In this document: piece by piece, positions 12,505-25,005 of the stretch
How positions within the stretch are numbered: position 1 is the stretch's first letter
Layout: the number at the start of each line of letters is the position of its first letter
Assembly (NCBI GenBank): GCA_028554795.2
Contig: CM068828.1
Coordinates: forward strand, 21,778,436-21,842,435
From: Sinohyriopsis cumingii
Lineage: Eukaryota > Mollusca > Bivalvia > Unionida > Unionidae
Direction: 5' to 3'
Length of the DNA: 64,000 nt
Program-made: the position numbers and the translations under genes
The notes under the pieces: model-generated
Database searches by the model: none
What the model saw: the letters and a program-made list of their open reading frames with translations, nothing else
Told to the model about the DNA's origin: nothing

Positions 12505-13114
12505 CTGGAATTAAGTTGAAAGTATAAGTTTCATAGATAAATACAAATCAATGAGTCACTTTGAAATAAACTACAGTAACTGCTGACTTATCATACCGAC
12601 AGGTTTTGTCACATACATGTATCTGTCTAGAATTCATCCTAATGGTTTCAACATTAAAGGGATTTTATAGGGATTTTGTCTAAAAATTATTAGGAATATT
12701 TCAGTATATTAATTTTATAGGAAAATTATAAAATATATCGAGATAAAATATCCCGATATTACAACACATTATATGTACATGAACACATAAATGGCCAATA
12801 AATAATAACAATGCGTTAAAATAATTTAAACATATAATCCATTACTGTTACTTCTTTTCACCATTAAATTCATCCATCGTTAAGAATTATTCACCGTAAT
12901 TTTCATCATTTTAAAAAAAAGGTTTATGGAAATATAGGGATAATCAAAGTGTTTAGTAATACTGTCAGTCTGGTGCATTGAGGTCACACTAACTTCTGCC
13001 AGATTGGGTCCATTGAAAAACTTTACTTATCCCAAAATCTTACTCAAAATATTCTGACCAACCTGAACACATCATTTGTACAACTGTAGTAAAATTTCTA
13101 TGTCAGTCTAGTTA

Positions 13115-13930
13115 AGATGAGATATCCACAGTCTAATTAAGATCAGATCTCCACAGTCTAAATAAGATCATATCTCCACATTCTAATTAAGATCAGATCT
13201 CCACGGTCTAATTAAGCTCAGATCTCCACAGTCTAAATAAGATCAGATCTTCACAGTCTAATTATGATCATATCTCCAATCTAATTAAGATCAGATCTCC
13301 ACAGTCTAAATAAGATCATATCTACACATTCTAATTAAGATCAGATCTCCACAGTCTAATTATGATCAGATCTCCACAGTCTAATTAAGATCAGATCTCC
13401 ACAGTCTAATTAAGATCAGATCTCCACAGTCTAATTAAGATCAGATCTCCACAGTCTAAATAAGATCAGATTTTCACAGTCTAATTAAGATCAGATCTCC
13501 ACAGTCTAATTAAGATCAGATCTCCACAGTCTAAATAAGATCAGATTTTCACAGTCTAATTATGATCAGATCTCCACAGTCTAAATAAGATCAGATTTTC
13601 ACAGTCTAATTAAGATCAGATCTCCACAGTCTAAATAAGATCAGATTTTCACAGTCTAAATAAGATCAGATTTTCACAGTCTAATTAAGATCAGATCTCC
13701 ACAGTCTAAATAAGATCAGATTTTCAGTCTAAATAAGATCAGATTTTCACAGTCTAATTATGATCAGATCTCCACAGTCTAAATAAGATCAGATTTTCAC
13801 AGTCTAATTAAGATCAGATCTCCACAGTCTAATTAAGATCAGATCTCCACAGTCTAATTAAGATCAGATCTCCACAGTCTAAATAAGATCAGATTTTCAG
13901 TCTAATTATGATCAGATCTCCACAGTCCTA
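13115..13930. repeat. minisatellite, 25 bp unit, ~33 copies
   Basis: Units are TCTAATTAAGATCAGATCTC then CACAG, alternating with a TCTAAATAAGATCAGATTTT variant. The unit contains the palindrome AGATCT. Variants follow semi-regular higher-order patterns. Confidence 0.95.
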
Positions 13931-14194
13931 CATGTTGATCTGATGGGCACCAATAAGAGGTCATGTTCTGTTGGTCTTGTGGTTCACCAGTCAAATCACA
14001 ACTTTCATATTTTTTAATGTGACACATGTTATTTAGAACAAAAGAATTATTAACGATAACTCTTCCTAATGCAAATTTGCACCACATTATCTGAAAAGGC
14101 TACTAGAAATAAGTGGACTGGGAATTCAATGGGTCACCAAAACGTGAACTTTTATTGGTGTCTTTGGAAAACTGATTTTAATAAGACAGATTTA

Positions 14195-14243
14195 TATGTA
14201 TGTATGTACATATGTATGTATGTATGTATGTATGTGTGTGTGT
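14195..14243. repeat. (TATG)n microsatellite
   Basis: Runs of TATGTATGTATG followed by TGTGTGTG. Confidence 0.85.
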
Positions 14244-14354
14244 GGATAGATGTTCATATGTGTTTTACCTCAGCAAAAAAGTGGCTATGTAAATGCAATA
14301 AAAAGTGTTTCTGGTTGGCTGACCATCCGTGTTTCATAGCCAACTCTAGCACTT

Positions 14355-14597
14355 TTGTAGGGTTTAAAGCCATTTTTCAGCACACGATAGGCTATACATG
14401 GCGGCCAGTATTAATGGTGGAGGAAGAACCCGGGAAAACCATGGAAAGAACCACCGACCCTCGAGAAGCTACTGGCAAGCTTTCTCACATACCCACATTG
14501 GCCGAATCCGAGACTCGAACCTACGCAGACAGAGGTGAGATGGCAGTGATCCGTAACGGACAGCGCTTTAGACCACTCGGCCACTCGGGGCCCCTTG
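14355..14597 (-). repeat. tRNA-derived SINE, copy 2
   Basis: Same family as the 724-975 copy. The tRNA-like head is at 14594-14515 (minus strand), with box A-like GGCCGAGTGGTCTAAAGCG and box B-like GGTTCGAGTCTCGG, and a body running down to GGGTTTAAAGCC. The plus-strand open frame across it is spurious. Confidence 0.82.
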
Positions 14598-14699
14598 TTT
14601 CCAGTTCATAACAACTCAGTAAATTTTCAGGTCAGCATCATTAAATGTAGCTAAAAGTACCTAATTTGTTTTAAATACTTTGTGTGAAATGAATTAATT

Positions 14700-15780
14700 T
14701 GGCTTCATGTAGGAACATGGTTCTCACGCTTTTCTAAATTTAAATTTCCAGGTCTTTTCCAGGATGAAATCAATTTTTTCAAGGTTAACATATGACCATT
14801 ACTAAATGGAATTAAAGAAAATTTTGGATCATGAACATGCATTTTCCAAATCTGAAGATGTTTCTCTTTCAAGATTCTCCAAAACATATATGTCAGAAAA
14901 GATGATCATGTACAAAACCACAAAATGAGTCACATGAAACAAATCTGACTATATTCCTATAAATTTGCATTTAAAGTCATTTCAATGTACAGAATACAAA
15001 TTCTAAATTTTCTCTGCTGACCTGCATTATGTTACTACGTGGAAACAACATACTGAGCATAAATTATTTTGGTTCCTTTCAAACATTTAACTCAAAACAA
15101 TTCTAGAGATATATATGTGCATGTTATACAAATTAAACATTTCCTATCACAGTATGAAGAAAAAAAAACAAACAATAAGTGCAAAGTATTAGAATCTTAT
15201 CTTGTAACGAAAAAAGTTTAACCCTGAATTTATGTGTCAATAAAATCTCAAACAAGATTTTTCAACCAACCTAAACTCCTTAAGATGATTGGTTAAAAAT
15301 TCCATCATTTAAAGACATTTACAAAAGGGTTGATTTAAGTTTTGACAGAAGTACCAGCTCAAATTTCATCAACGCATTAGTTTTATCGTCTTTCAGCAGA
15401 TTAAAGACATAACAATTTTAATACTCGCAATTTGTGAGAAAATAAATCATTTTAATATCAATGTCATGCAGGTATAACTTGATTTAATGTTTGTTTGCTA
15501 GCCCATCCGCTAAGCGGTTATGATTTAACGCCACCATGTTGGCCTCTGGTGATGCTAGACTGGTTTTTATACCTTCCATATATAAAAAAATATGGATATC
15601 GACCTGTCTCTGAAACAAAAAGTCTACTAGACGAATCTAATCCACTGATCATTTGGATTGTCTCAACATATATATATTTATGGCAAGCATCCAAATGCAA
15701 CCTTCTAATATTCTGGTTAGAAGTCGATAAATTTAACTCACGATTAGTTCAGTTACGATTCAATTACATATTTGTTTCAG
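14700..15780. repeat. dispersed duplication, copy A (partner 20760-21600)
   Basis: Collinear similarity to 20760-21600. Shared phrases are TTTTCCAGGATGAA, ACATATGACCATTACT, GATGATCATG followed by ACAAAACCACAAAATG, TTTCATCAACG, GTCTTTCAGC, and GTCGATAAATTTAACTCA near the end. Both copies are diverged with indels. Whether it is a transposon or a segmental duplication is not clear; no TIR or coding region was seen. Confidence 0.7.
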
Positions 15781-15799
15781 GCATCAAGTTGTGGAGGAA

Positions 15800-18700
15800 A
15801 ATTCCCATTTCTTTCCCGACTTTCATCAATATTTGCACAATTCAAGGACTTTTCATGGTCAGGAAAAAATATTACCATTTCTCCCGACTTTTCCCCTGAC
15901 TTCCCGGTAGCATGGGAACCCTGTAGGAAGTCAATGCTCAACCACAAAACAGGACCATTTTTAAAAACAAAAAACTCTTTTGGGATGAACAAATAATCAA
16001 CAGAAATTTATTTAAATTCTTTCACTTCTTAATATTTTTCTTTTGCTTTGTTATATTCATCAGTTCAAGTGCATCTGACTTAACTTTTTCTAACCTTACA
16101 CATTTCAGGTTTATTATTATGAGTGGATTAAGAAACTCTATCCTGAGACAGCCTATCCTCATACTGCTTCTGTATTACGATGACCAATATTACATTGGAC
16201 AAGTGTTGAAAGTACACCAACCTGATCTGGCACTCGTACAGCTTTTATGCCAGATGAAAACCAAAACCGATCCTTTTGAATGACCAGCCAGTCACGACAT
16301 TGCCAAGGTCAAGTCATGTTTTGGAACTTCAATGTACAACTAGTTTCAAGTGATGGCCAAACTTGGAAAGTTGAAAATATTGGACACATTGACCAGCAAA
16401 ATACAGCAGAATAAAATTCTCACGCTAAAACTTTGTTAAAGCTGTTACTTTTCTGATTATTTTTTAAAAAAGCAGTCCTTTATGATATTTACAAATGTAT
16501 CTACTGTCTGAAGCGTAAATTATCTTCAAAACATTAGTCGTAGCGAAAGATTTTGATACTCTATCAATGGTTTTTGCCTTGTAACCTATCTTTGCTTTAT
16601 CATAATTACATTTACTTTATTAGCATGCATGCATTAAGACTGTAATACACTCCATTTTGACACTCTTTGTATATTGCATGCATTCTTTATATAATACCCT
16701 GCATTTTGGTACAAGTATTAAAATCTGTTAATAAATAAAAAAAAGTTGTGACCTTTTGAAAATTGTCGTTTTTGCATTTTTTGGGGACATTCAAACTTTT
16801 GCTCTTTTCCCCCGATTTCTATGATCTGGTAAGGCAAAAGTTTCATACCTGTTGGTCCAGACAAAAATTGGGCTTTGTTTTCAGAAGGTTTTCTCACAGG
16901 AACATACTCTCTTTTGCATTTAAATGTCATAGTCTTATTATAGCAGGGTTGCAAAGTCACGGAAAAATCAATTTCTATATTTTCCAGTAAGGCCACCCTC
17001 TGCAGTTTTACTGTTTCAAAGTGAACCTAAAAGAATGATTTTTTGTGTACGATTGTAGTGCTTGCATTTCTTGAATAAGAAGGAACTTGTCTAGCTTTGA
17101 AGTAAATGCCACAGTTGTATAGTTTCAAATTATTTTTTTTACTCCTCTGAAGTTGATGGTTAAATGCATTTTCTGTGGGGATTGCAAATTTCCCAAGTCC
17201 CTCAAAAACTTTGAAAGGTTATATCTTGAAAAGTATTTGACCGATTTACATGATTTTATCTACATTTTATTTTCATACTAAGGTCTTAAGAATGGTAATA
17301 ACAGCTTAGTGCTTTAAACTGTATCTGCTGATATCCTAAAAGTGCTTGGAATACCTATTAGAAAGCTTTGTTTTGTTCAAGATACGTATCCTTTTAACCG
17401 ATTTTACATTCCAGCAAATAGAAACGTAGGGAAACAGATCTTGAAACCATGTCCATTTGTTTGTGTGAGAATTTGAATTTATTAGAAAAAGGATATCAGA
17501 GTAAGTAAAGTCTGAGTAAAACATCACGACTATAACTCGCAGAAAAGCACCGATAAGGGTTGCCAAGCGTGTAAGATATTCCTCAAAATGTGACTTCTCA
17601 TTTCAATGTTAGTCGACTTAGAACATCCTACAAAGCACCGTTATTTAGGCAGTAAGACCTCAACCTGCAATACATAAATATCTGAGTCGATGTCTTACCT
17701 TGTAAGTCTAATGAAAACTGGGAAATGAGAAAAGATTTTTACTGTGGATATCTATAGTATTAATGTACCCTCCCGCTTGTTTATATCCCTACCAATTCTA
17801 ATAACAAAATGCATTAAGGACATAAAAAATGCACAAAACATAATCATTTATTGCATTAATTTATAACCGTGAACCGATTGTCACCAGGTGGGCCCTACTA
17901 CACAAGGAAATTGTTTTGTTCTTTTTAAATCGAGCAAAATATCTTTTTATCGTTTTATACTTTTTGTAGGATGCTGCATGTTCTGTCGGTCTTAGTAAAT
18001 TGGCGACACATCCCATTACGGTCATTGGAAATTTAACTGTGCCCATATGGGTGAACACTGCGCAACGTTTACAGGACAAGTGACTGAAATCAGTCAAAAT
18101 GTGGACGCATATATACACAAATAATTTTAAGGAATAACCATATTTCTGTCATTTTTCAATGCGTGACTAATAATTAACCTTAAGCGACAAACTTCCATTC
18201 TTCTTGCTTGCCATCTTTCGGTCTGCATAAAACCGTAACAGGAAATACACGTCGATCCGGTTGGCAGACTGGTTTCACGTTTTAGAGACATAATAATAGA
18301 ATCAAGAGAGGAGCATATAACATAACACCGGACATTTGCTAGTGTTACTCTCATGGGATCTAAAATACAAAATACAAAATAAAATAAAATAAAATAAATA
18401 CGTTCTCATGTTAAATACCAAAATACCTGCTTGGTACTTTCAATGTATTTTATGTCTAAATATCCCTTTGTGTTTTTAAGTGTGATGAGTCCATAATAAA
18501 TGGAATGAACAAATGAAATGAATTAAATATAATCGTTTTGAAATACATGTCAACGTCGAAACCGGATATATTTCTGAGATTGATCTGGAAGCATAAACTA
18601 ATTTAGACGACTACATTAAGACCAATCCTCTAATACCCATAAGATGGCAACACCTTACAGCTAATGGTCATCACTTAAGAAGCAATTAATTTCAATTAGA

Positions 18701-19660
18701 AACGGGACATAATCAACTGTCCCCAAATATAACAAATAAAGATAAATTTGTTACCCACTACATAGATATAAACTGGCACGTGTAATTAAAACCATACACT
18801 GAACTGAATACCACTTCAAGAAAAAAAGGCAACAATGAGCTGTTTAAACAAGGTCAAACAAACCGAAAATATGAGTTAAAGAGCAACTTAAAAAATATGT
18901 CTTAAGGAAAACAAATTCTGAAAATGGCCGAAGTATTTTTTTTATTAAAAAAAGGGAAAAATAGACAAACAAATTTACGGTGGTCACTGAATTAGAGCTA
19001 TCGAACTGGTTTACGCAAAAATGACTTAATTCCTACAACAAATTGAGTGAAGCTGCTGACTGATACAGATTTGCAAAGTTTCATGTGTTGAACTGAAAAC
19101 ATCTACAGTTACATGATGGACAGCATTTGTCAGGCCTCTCCCCCCCCCCCCACGGAATTATTACTTACCCCCGCAAAATGACGGACAATTAAATGGTTAA
19201 ATAGCTCCGAACCCCCAGTCAGCAAAGCCGACGGTCTAGGTGTATAAAATAAATTAAAATAATAAGGTGAAAGGTATAACAATTTATTAAACTATATCTC
19301 GGTATTCAACATTTACAGGACAATTTTTCAATGCGATTGCTTCCAATCAATACAAGACCTATCCAAATTGCCAAATATTTCATCACGCGAAATTAAAGGT
19401 GATAGTGTTTCATTCCCATGTCCCTTCTATGTTACTCATCTGCAACTTCCACCTTGTATTCCTTGTCGGAACTTCCGGTACTCTTGTTTTCGTTCTCCTA
19501 GTTCTCTTTGTCGGTACCTCCGGTACCCTTGTTCCGTCTCCCGGCCCAGCGCTTCGCACAACTGCCTAATTCCACTTGCTCTCTTCTCCTTCTCTCTAAT
19601 CTTCGGGTGGTATCATAGCCCACCCGAAAACCTTCATGTGAATTACAGGGACGTACAATT
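15800..19660. other. no gene recognised
   Basis: AT-rich intergenic or intronic DNA. A few degenerate internal repeats (TTTCCCGACTTTC and CTCCCGACTTTTCCCC near 15810-15905) and an A-rich AAAATAAAATA run (18364-18396) are present. Open frames of 60-135 codons show no family signature, signal or splice context. Confidence 0.5.
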
Positions 19661-19664
19661 TTGC

Positions 19665-19768
19665 CCCCTTGATCAAACGGTTACGGGTCAAAACGGACCG
19701 GTACCAAAAAGGCCCACGACCAAAACGGACCAGTGCTTAAAAGGCCCGGTCCGAAAAGGCCCATTTAT
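19665..19768. repeat. GGCCC-rich short tandem repeat, copy 1 (inverted partner at 46430-46553)
   Basis: Repeats of AAAACGGACCGGTACC and AAAAAGGCCC-type words with a 14-17 bp rhythm, beginning after TGATCAAACGGTTACGGGTC. The same pattern in inverse orientation ends in GACCCGTTACCGATCAAAC at 46535-46553. Confidence 0.75.
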
Positions 19769-20759
19769 GTATTGATTACCAATTACTAGTATCATGTCTA
19801 ATAAAAGTAACTAATATGTAATATCAAATTCTTGTTTTACTGGTAAATGTCTATAAAAAATGTGCAGTAGAGAATCACTGTGCCGTATGTCACAATCGTA
19901 CGTCAAGTTATCATGAGAATAATTGCGAGACGCTAATACATGTTCTATGTAAGATGAACAAGGAAGGCAAATAATAATTGTGTAAGAAAACATTGTATGT
20001 AAAGCGAATCAGTAATATCTTTGTTATAACATATCAAGAATGAATACGATTTAGTGTCACCCACGTGTGGTTTGTGTATGCCAACTTTGTCATGGTAATG
20101 CCTTAAATAAGTAATGGCAATTTCATTGATGATGGATGGATGAATATTTTAATTCGCGAAGACTATTGACTCTTCCTGTTTCATATACATTCAATATTGT
20201 TAATACGTGTATGCGTATTTTATCTGCGTTGATTATAATTTATGCTTTCAATAGACATTTGTTATATTCTGTGCTTAGTAAGCACCGTTATTGCCTTGTG
20301 GTTGCAATGAAAGTCAAGTCACAATTGGAAAAGATTTAAGAGGTTATTTATATATAAAAAATGAACAACATAAATTTGCATGATAGGTTAGAAAGAGAAA
20401 AAGAAGAAAAGATATCATGTCTAACTAGTATAAGCACAAAAAAGACAAACGCTAATGCCATTACAGATTCATTAATATGTCAATAATATCAATCATTATC
20501 GATAATACATGAATATTAATATCTAATATCAAATACTACAACAATATTGCTCATAATGGCTGTCAAATAAATTTAACAGCAACATATATTAACTAATTCT
20601 ACAATAACAGCAACAAATAATCATCGAACTATAAAAACATGCATACGTAGATAATCACTTAAAAACTTAACCAATTTGCACTACAGTGGCTGCCGACGTT
20701 AATATGACGATATCGGATTCAATCCTAGAATATCAGAGGGATATAGTAATGTCGTTCAC

Positions 20760-21600
20760 GGTTATTCAGCTTTTCTAAAGATAAATTTCCATGTCATTTC
20801 CCGGGGTTTTCCAGGATGAAAGTACTTTTTCAACGTTCACATATGACCATTACTGAATAGAATTAAAAAAACATTTTAGATTATAAAACATGCATTTTCT
20901 AAATCTAACAATGTTCTCTTGCTAGTCTCTCCAAAAACATAAAAGTCAGAAACGATGATCATGCACAAAACCACAAAATGTATCACACGAAACAAGTTTG
21001 ATTGTATTCCTAATTGGCATATAAAGTTATTTCAATGTACAAAATAAAAATTCTAATTTCCTATTACAGTATTAAAGAAATAAACGCAAATAATATGAAT
21101 ATTGTCTTGTAACAAAAAGAGTTTAACCATGGTATGGTAGTCGCTTACCAGCGGGCCTAGAAATTTAAACTTTGTTATATTGACTCATATCGGCATGAAA
21201 TCGATAGGAAAATTATTTATTTCCTCAGAAATGGCAAGTATTATAATCATTATGTCGTTAATCCGGTGACAGACAAGACGAAACTACGGCGTAGATGAAA
21301 CATGACCCAGTACTCGCCATTTGTATTAATAGTCACATGACTTCACAAATCTCAAATGACGACATTTGCATTTAATATTATTTTTAATTTGTTCTCAATA
21401 ACATTTGAAAGTGTGGGTTGTTAGATTTTTGTACTGATGCGACCAGCATTGCAGATCGCAATTAACAGGTCACATTTCATCAACGACGTAGTTTAATCAT
21501 GTCTTTCAGCAAAATAAAGACATAACGATTTTACTACTCAGAACTCGATAAATTTAACTCAAGATCAGTCTAATTACGACTCAATTACGTGATTATTTAT
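20760..21600. repeat. dispersed duplication, copy B (partner 14700-15780)
   Basis: See 14700-15780. It ends just before the last recognised FLYWCH-gene exon at 21607. Confidence 0.7.
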
Positions 21601-21606
21601 ACTTAC

Positions 21607-21850
21607 ACTCTGAGACCATACAGTTCGCCGACGGAGCTCAAAAACTGACAGGCTTTGATCACATGCTGCATGTACTGGTCCCAAAGTGTATTTAATGATT
21701 TTTCAAATCTGTAGGTTCGTCTCTCACGTCCTAGGTCGTTACACTGGACGGCTAAGCGCACGAGATCGGCCTCCCTCCGAAGCAGTGGCACTAACTGGTA
21801 TAAGCCTAGCCCCATGTGTACTGCCCTTGAATTTATACGATGGTGCCAGC
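21607..21850 (-). CDS. FLYWCH/MULE-type zinc-finger gene, exon 8 (C-terminal region)
   Basis: On the minus strand the exon has an ACATTTTCAG acceptor and an AGAGT|GTAAGT donor. It encodes GWHHRINSRAVHMG, then YQLVPLLRREADLV, then LNTLWDQYMQHV. This resembles the segment that follows the catalytic region in MULE-transposase-derived FLYWCH proteins. As recalled, those carry a GWHxxxN motif, then a helical L-LL-EA-LV stretch and L-LW--Y. No catalytic MULE core is visible between this exon and exon 7. The donor shows that at least one more exon lies downstream (below 21607); I did not find it. Confidence 0.6.
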
Positions 21851-22107
21851 CTGAAAATGTAAAACAGATAACGAACAAATAGATAATTGTTGTCAATATC
21901 ATTCATGTCATAAAATATTCACACTTTAAACTATCAAAATTTAATTACAAACTATATATAATACATTTTATCTTCAAAATATAATTGACAGCAGATATTA
22001 AAAATAATGAGCAAACATTATAAAAAAGTAAAAATCAATTAGTTTAAATTTTATAGTCAATTAATATCGAACTGTAGATTTGTCTGATTTCTATATAAAC
22101 CACAAAC

Positions 22108-22288
22108 TTCAAAGTCCAACGTTCTTGGCTCTTCTGGACGTAGTTTCGCTCTTGTTCTATTGGCAACTCTTTTCAAAAGCGCCTTTTTTTTGGAGAGAGA
22201 CTGTATCTGGTCCAGAACTCTCCAGAATAGCGTCTTCTGCAATTTTCAAGGCTGGTGTGAATAGTTGCTCTCTAGCAGCACGTCTCAC
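22108..22288 (-). CDS. FLYWCH-type gene, exon 7, with a frame break
   Basis: The acceptor is a CCTTATCAAAG on the minus strand. The exon opens VRRAAREQLFTPALKIAEDA, which continues in phase 0 from exon 6. At a run of eight T (22184-22191, i.e. eight A in the mRNA) the frame jumps. The continuation, KRVANRTRAKLRPEEPRTLD, is clearly the expected family sequence but in another frame. Either the run has an indel in the assembly or the gene is a pseudogene. The 3' boundary near 22108 is uncertain because no strong donor is seen. Confidence 0.65.
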
Positions 22289-22585
22289 CTTTGATAAGGA
22301 GGAAATCTTGTTATGTCAAAGGAGGTAATCACAAGCGTATAATAAAACACTAAACATGTATGAAAATTTCTTGCCTTTACCACGAAATCCACTAAAATTA
22401 CGAAAAGCATATTAAAAATGCATTTCACGATTATTGCCTTTAGTATCACCACTGTGTTAGGATTGAATATTTAAATAATTATAGTTACATGTAATTTTTG
22501 TTGTTATAATTCTAATTTTGCGTTGTTTATGTACCAAAGGTACAATTAGCTGACAATGTAACATGCTATGCTGACAAAAATTTAC

Positions 22586-22756
22586 CTTGGCGTACACCTG
22601 TGCCTTTAGCTGACGATCAGATACAGCGCGGGGGGGGGGGGGGGGCTGAGCATAGCTTTGAACAAACAAGTTCCCTTGCTGGCGTATTGTCACTTTGCAC
22701 TTCACGTTGAGACTTCTAGAAGTGCAGCGCCACAAAGTAGAATTTACGTTATCTCG
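22586..22756 (-). CDS. FLYWCH-type gene, exon 6 (second half of FLYWCH finger)
   Basis: 171 nt, phase 0 both ends, between a GTCCTTGCAG acceptor and a CCAAG|GTAAAT donor. It encodes RDNVNSTLWRCTSRSLNVKC, which carries the WRC...KC core of the FLYWCH zinc finger (two zinc-binding cysteines in CxxxxxxxxxKC context). A proline run from a 16-base homopolymer follows (G16 on the plus strand at 22630-22645), then AVSDRQLKAQVYAK. The usual His-x-His at the end of the finger is not obvious (SYAQ at that place). Despite the long homopolymer, the frame is preserved as sequenced. Confidence 0.75.
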
Positions 22757-23162
22757 CTGCAAGGACAGAAATGCATTATGTATGTCCTTGAGCAGTCTTG
22801 TCCAATGAGGAAATGTAATATAATTAAAGATTTGATATCAAACACACACACACACCAATTTTATTGTAACAAAGTAAGGTCGAGAAAGATGTATTTTACT
22901 ACGCATTTGATATATACATGTCATTTGTAATTGATATGTGATTAATTTCCTAGAAACAACAGTATTCAGTATTATCAATTATACAATCAATTAGGGGACA
23001 TTCAATAAGTATGTATTGAAATTATCATGTGGAATTTGTTTGTCGATATAAGTAAAAAGGTTTGTCCAGGATTTTGAAGAAATTGAAAATAAATCATATG
23101 TATTTGTCTACGTTTACAATAACTGATGTAAATACTATTAAGATCGACACATTTTCACACAC

Positions 23163-23287
23163 CTTTACCCCATATGAATATCCAAGACTGGACACCAATA
23201 GTCTGGTATATTTCTGTGAAGATCCCTCTAGGATTGAATACGTTATACCACGGTATTCGACCATCGTCTCAGTCAAAACATCGTGCA
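23163..23287 (-). CDS. FLYWCH-type gene, exon 5 (first half of FLYWCH finger)
   Basis: 125 nt. Joined to exon 4 through a shared codon and to exon 6 in phase 0 (donor AAAG|GTGTGT). It encodes TYSILEGSSQKYTRLLVSSL then GYSYGVK. The LV-SLGYSY-VK string is the typical first half of FLYWCH domains, completed by WRC...KC in the next exon. Plus-strand open frames here are shadows. Confidence 0.75.
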
Positions 23288-23456
23288 CTGACCTGAAATA
23301 AACAATGTTATGCAAGCAATCATACAAAATTTAAGCATTTATGTTGAAAGGAAGTATTGTGGTTGCACATGTTTCATGTTTGTATATGATTACCAAGGAA
23401 TTCAAAATCATGTTTATAATAACGTGTCTCAACTTCGCAAATATTACTAGTATTAC

Positions 23457-23634
23457 TTGCGTATACGTACTCTTCGTCAATAATATTCACTGGATCAATG
23501 TTTCTGTCACTTATATCGAATGAAGTGTCTGCGTCGGGGATGTCGGGAATCGTAATCGCCCCACGTGGATCCACTTCAATTTCCGTTGACTCGGCCACCA
23601 GAATATCAGTCGACAAATCGCCAATACTAGGGGT
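23457..23634 (-). CDS. FLYWCH-type gene, exon 4 (acidic linker)
   Basis: Acceptor TTTCATAG and donor CGCAA|GTAATA give 178 nt, phase 0 in and one base left over, matching exon 5 if that starts at TGCACG. The peptide is acidic and low-complexity (VAESTEIEVDPRG, DIPDADTSFDISD). No domain. The exact donor is a choice made on phase. Confidence 0.55.
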
Positions 23635-23843
23635 CTATGAAATAAATGAAACAATAAAAGACATTACATTTTCTATTTTTCTTCGCACCAGATAATGATT
23701 TTTAATTTAGTTTCATCATATGTATAACGGCAAATTGTGACGTATGGAAGTATAAATATTAAGGCAGTCGAAAACCGAGTGGTTTAATTCATCGCCTTAC
23801 AAACAAAATTCCTCGTGTCGTCTTATGAATTTTAAACACTTAC

Positions 23844-23915
23844 ACTTAACTCCAAAAATGGCGGGTCTTCTGGCTCATCTTGGTCTTGATCGGATACACC
23901 TATGGTCACTGGAAC
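23844..23915 (-). CDS. FLYWCH-type gene, exon 3 (copy A of a duplicated exon)
   Basis: 72 nt, 24 codons, phase 0, acceptor TTTACAACAG and donor TTAAGT|GTAAGT. It encodes VPVTIGVSDQDQDEPEDPPF then LELS. A nearly identical segment lies at 24177-24248. Confidence 0.6.
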
Positions 23916-24176
23916 CTGTTGTAAACGATTAAGGATTTATTTAATTAATACAAAATTTTCCTCGATAAACGCTCATCATGAACAAAATAGTGTTACGAAT
24001 TGTCAGCAGCATTTCTGGAATAACCGCCTTGAATTGTATGAGAAATTAATCTACTATATTTTTACTTGTTTATATATACAACATAAATACGACATGAACA
24101 TGATTGTACTGTTATTTACCTTATTACAAGTGTTCTTAAAATTCCTCGTGTCGCTTCATGAATTTTAAACACTTAC

Positions 24177-24248
24177 ACTTAACTCCAAAAATGGCGGATC
24201 TACTGGCTCATCTTGGTCTTGATCGGATACACCTATGGTCACTGGAAA
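24177..24248 (-). pseudogene. duplicate exon 3, copy B, acceptor lost
   Basis: The coding stretch SDQDQDEPVDPPFLELS and the GTAAGT donor are kept. At the position of copy A's ACAACAG acceptor, copy B reads CAACGTTTCC with no AG. Splicing here would have to use a different AG and shift frame, so the copy is probably not used. Confidence 0.5.
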
Positions 24249-24478
24249 CGTTGTGAACGAATCAGGTGTATTTAATAAATGCAAAATAGTGTCACGACTT
24301 GTCAGCAGCATTTCTGGATAAACGCCGTTAATTTTATGAGAAATTAATCAACTATATTTTAATTGTTTATATATACAACAAAGTTGGGTTCATCGGCTCG
24401 TCTTTGTCTTCACCTTCCACCGCCATGGTCATACGTGGTAGAAATAATTTCTTAATATTTAGTTGCTTTATATCATAC

Positions 24479-24564
24479 CTGATTAAATTCTCTGCATGGC
24501 CTGCATGTAAAACTGATTTCCCCTCTGCTATTTACAGCATCCCTGTACGCCAGCAAGGATATTC
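24479..24564 (-). CDS. FLYWCH-type gene, exon 2 (end of PHD-like finger)
   Basis: 86 nt. Acceptor TTATTCTAG, donor AATCAG|GTATGA. It encodes ISLLAYRDAVNSRGEISFTC then RPCREFNQ, giving the last Cys pair (CxxC) of a PHD-like finger that begins in exon 1. Exon 1 leaves one base, so the codon across the junction is glycine. Phases close exactly. Confidence 0.7.
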
Positions 24565-25005
24565 CTAGAATAAATAATTTATTATATAATCTTCTCAGAT
24601 AAATATTTTCGATTCATACTCTGTAGGTGTACAATTAAAACATGCAAAGGATAAAAAATTCATACGTGATTTAATTGAATACATGAAGTTAAATATCGCC
24701 ATCATTTGCATAGTAGTGTCTTAATTGTCGTAAATAAAGAAAATTTTCTTAACTAAAGAATTTTCTTATTTTTTGTGCCCTGTGTTGCAAAAGTCCACAA
24801 TAGGCAAAACTCTCATTGATAATTTTATTATCAATGACCTGCACCGTCATCTTTATATGTTTCATTGTAGTTCTTGTGACTTCAAGAAAAGGTAGAGTAC
24901 GTAAGAATAATAAATGTTTTTGCTTGTGCTCCCCTATTTCCAATTGAATAGAAGTGAATATGAAGATTTTCACAACTTTAGGAATATATTTAAAAGTGTA
25001 CTTAC

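Larger units (their letters stand above)
23843..24385. repeat. tandem duplication of an exon and its intron (~330 bp unit)
   Basis: Two consecutive copies share the donor side (TTTAAACACTTACACTTAAC), the coding part, and intron sequence (TTGTCAGCAGCATTTCTGGA, TATGAGAAATTAATC). A third, very degraded piece of the coding part may lie at ~24385-24430 (TTCATCGGCTCGTCTTTGTC). Confidence 0.75.

Noticed and set aside
7285-13930. CRISPR array
   Set aside because: The repeats are directly abutting tandem units without unique spacers, in an animal genome.
15495-15899. 134-codon plus-strand frame
   Set aside because: It has no family signal and spans the edge of a dispersed duplication.
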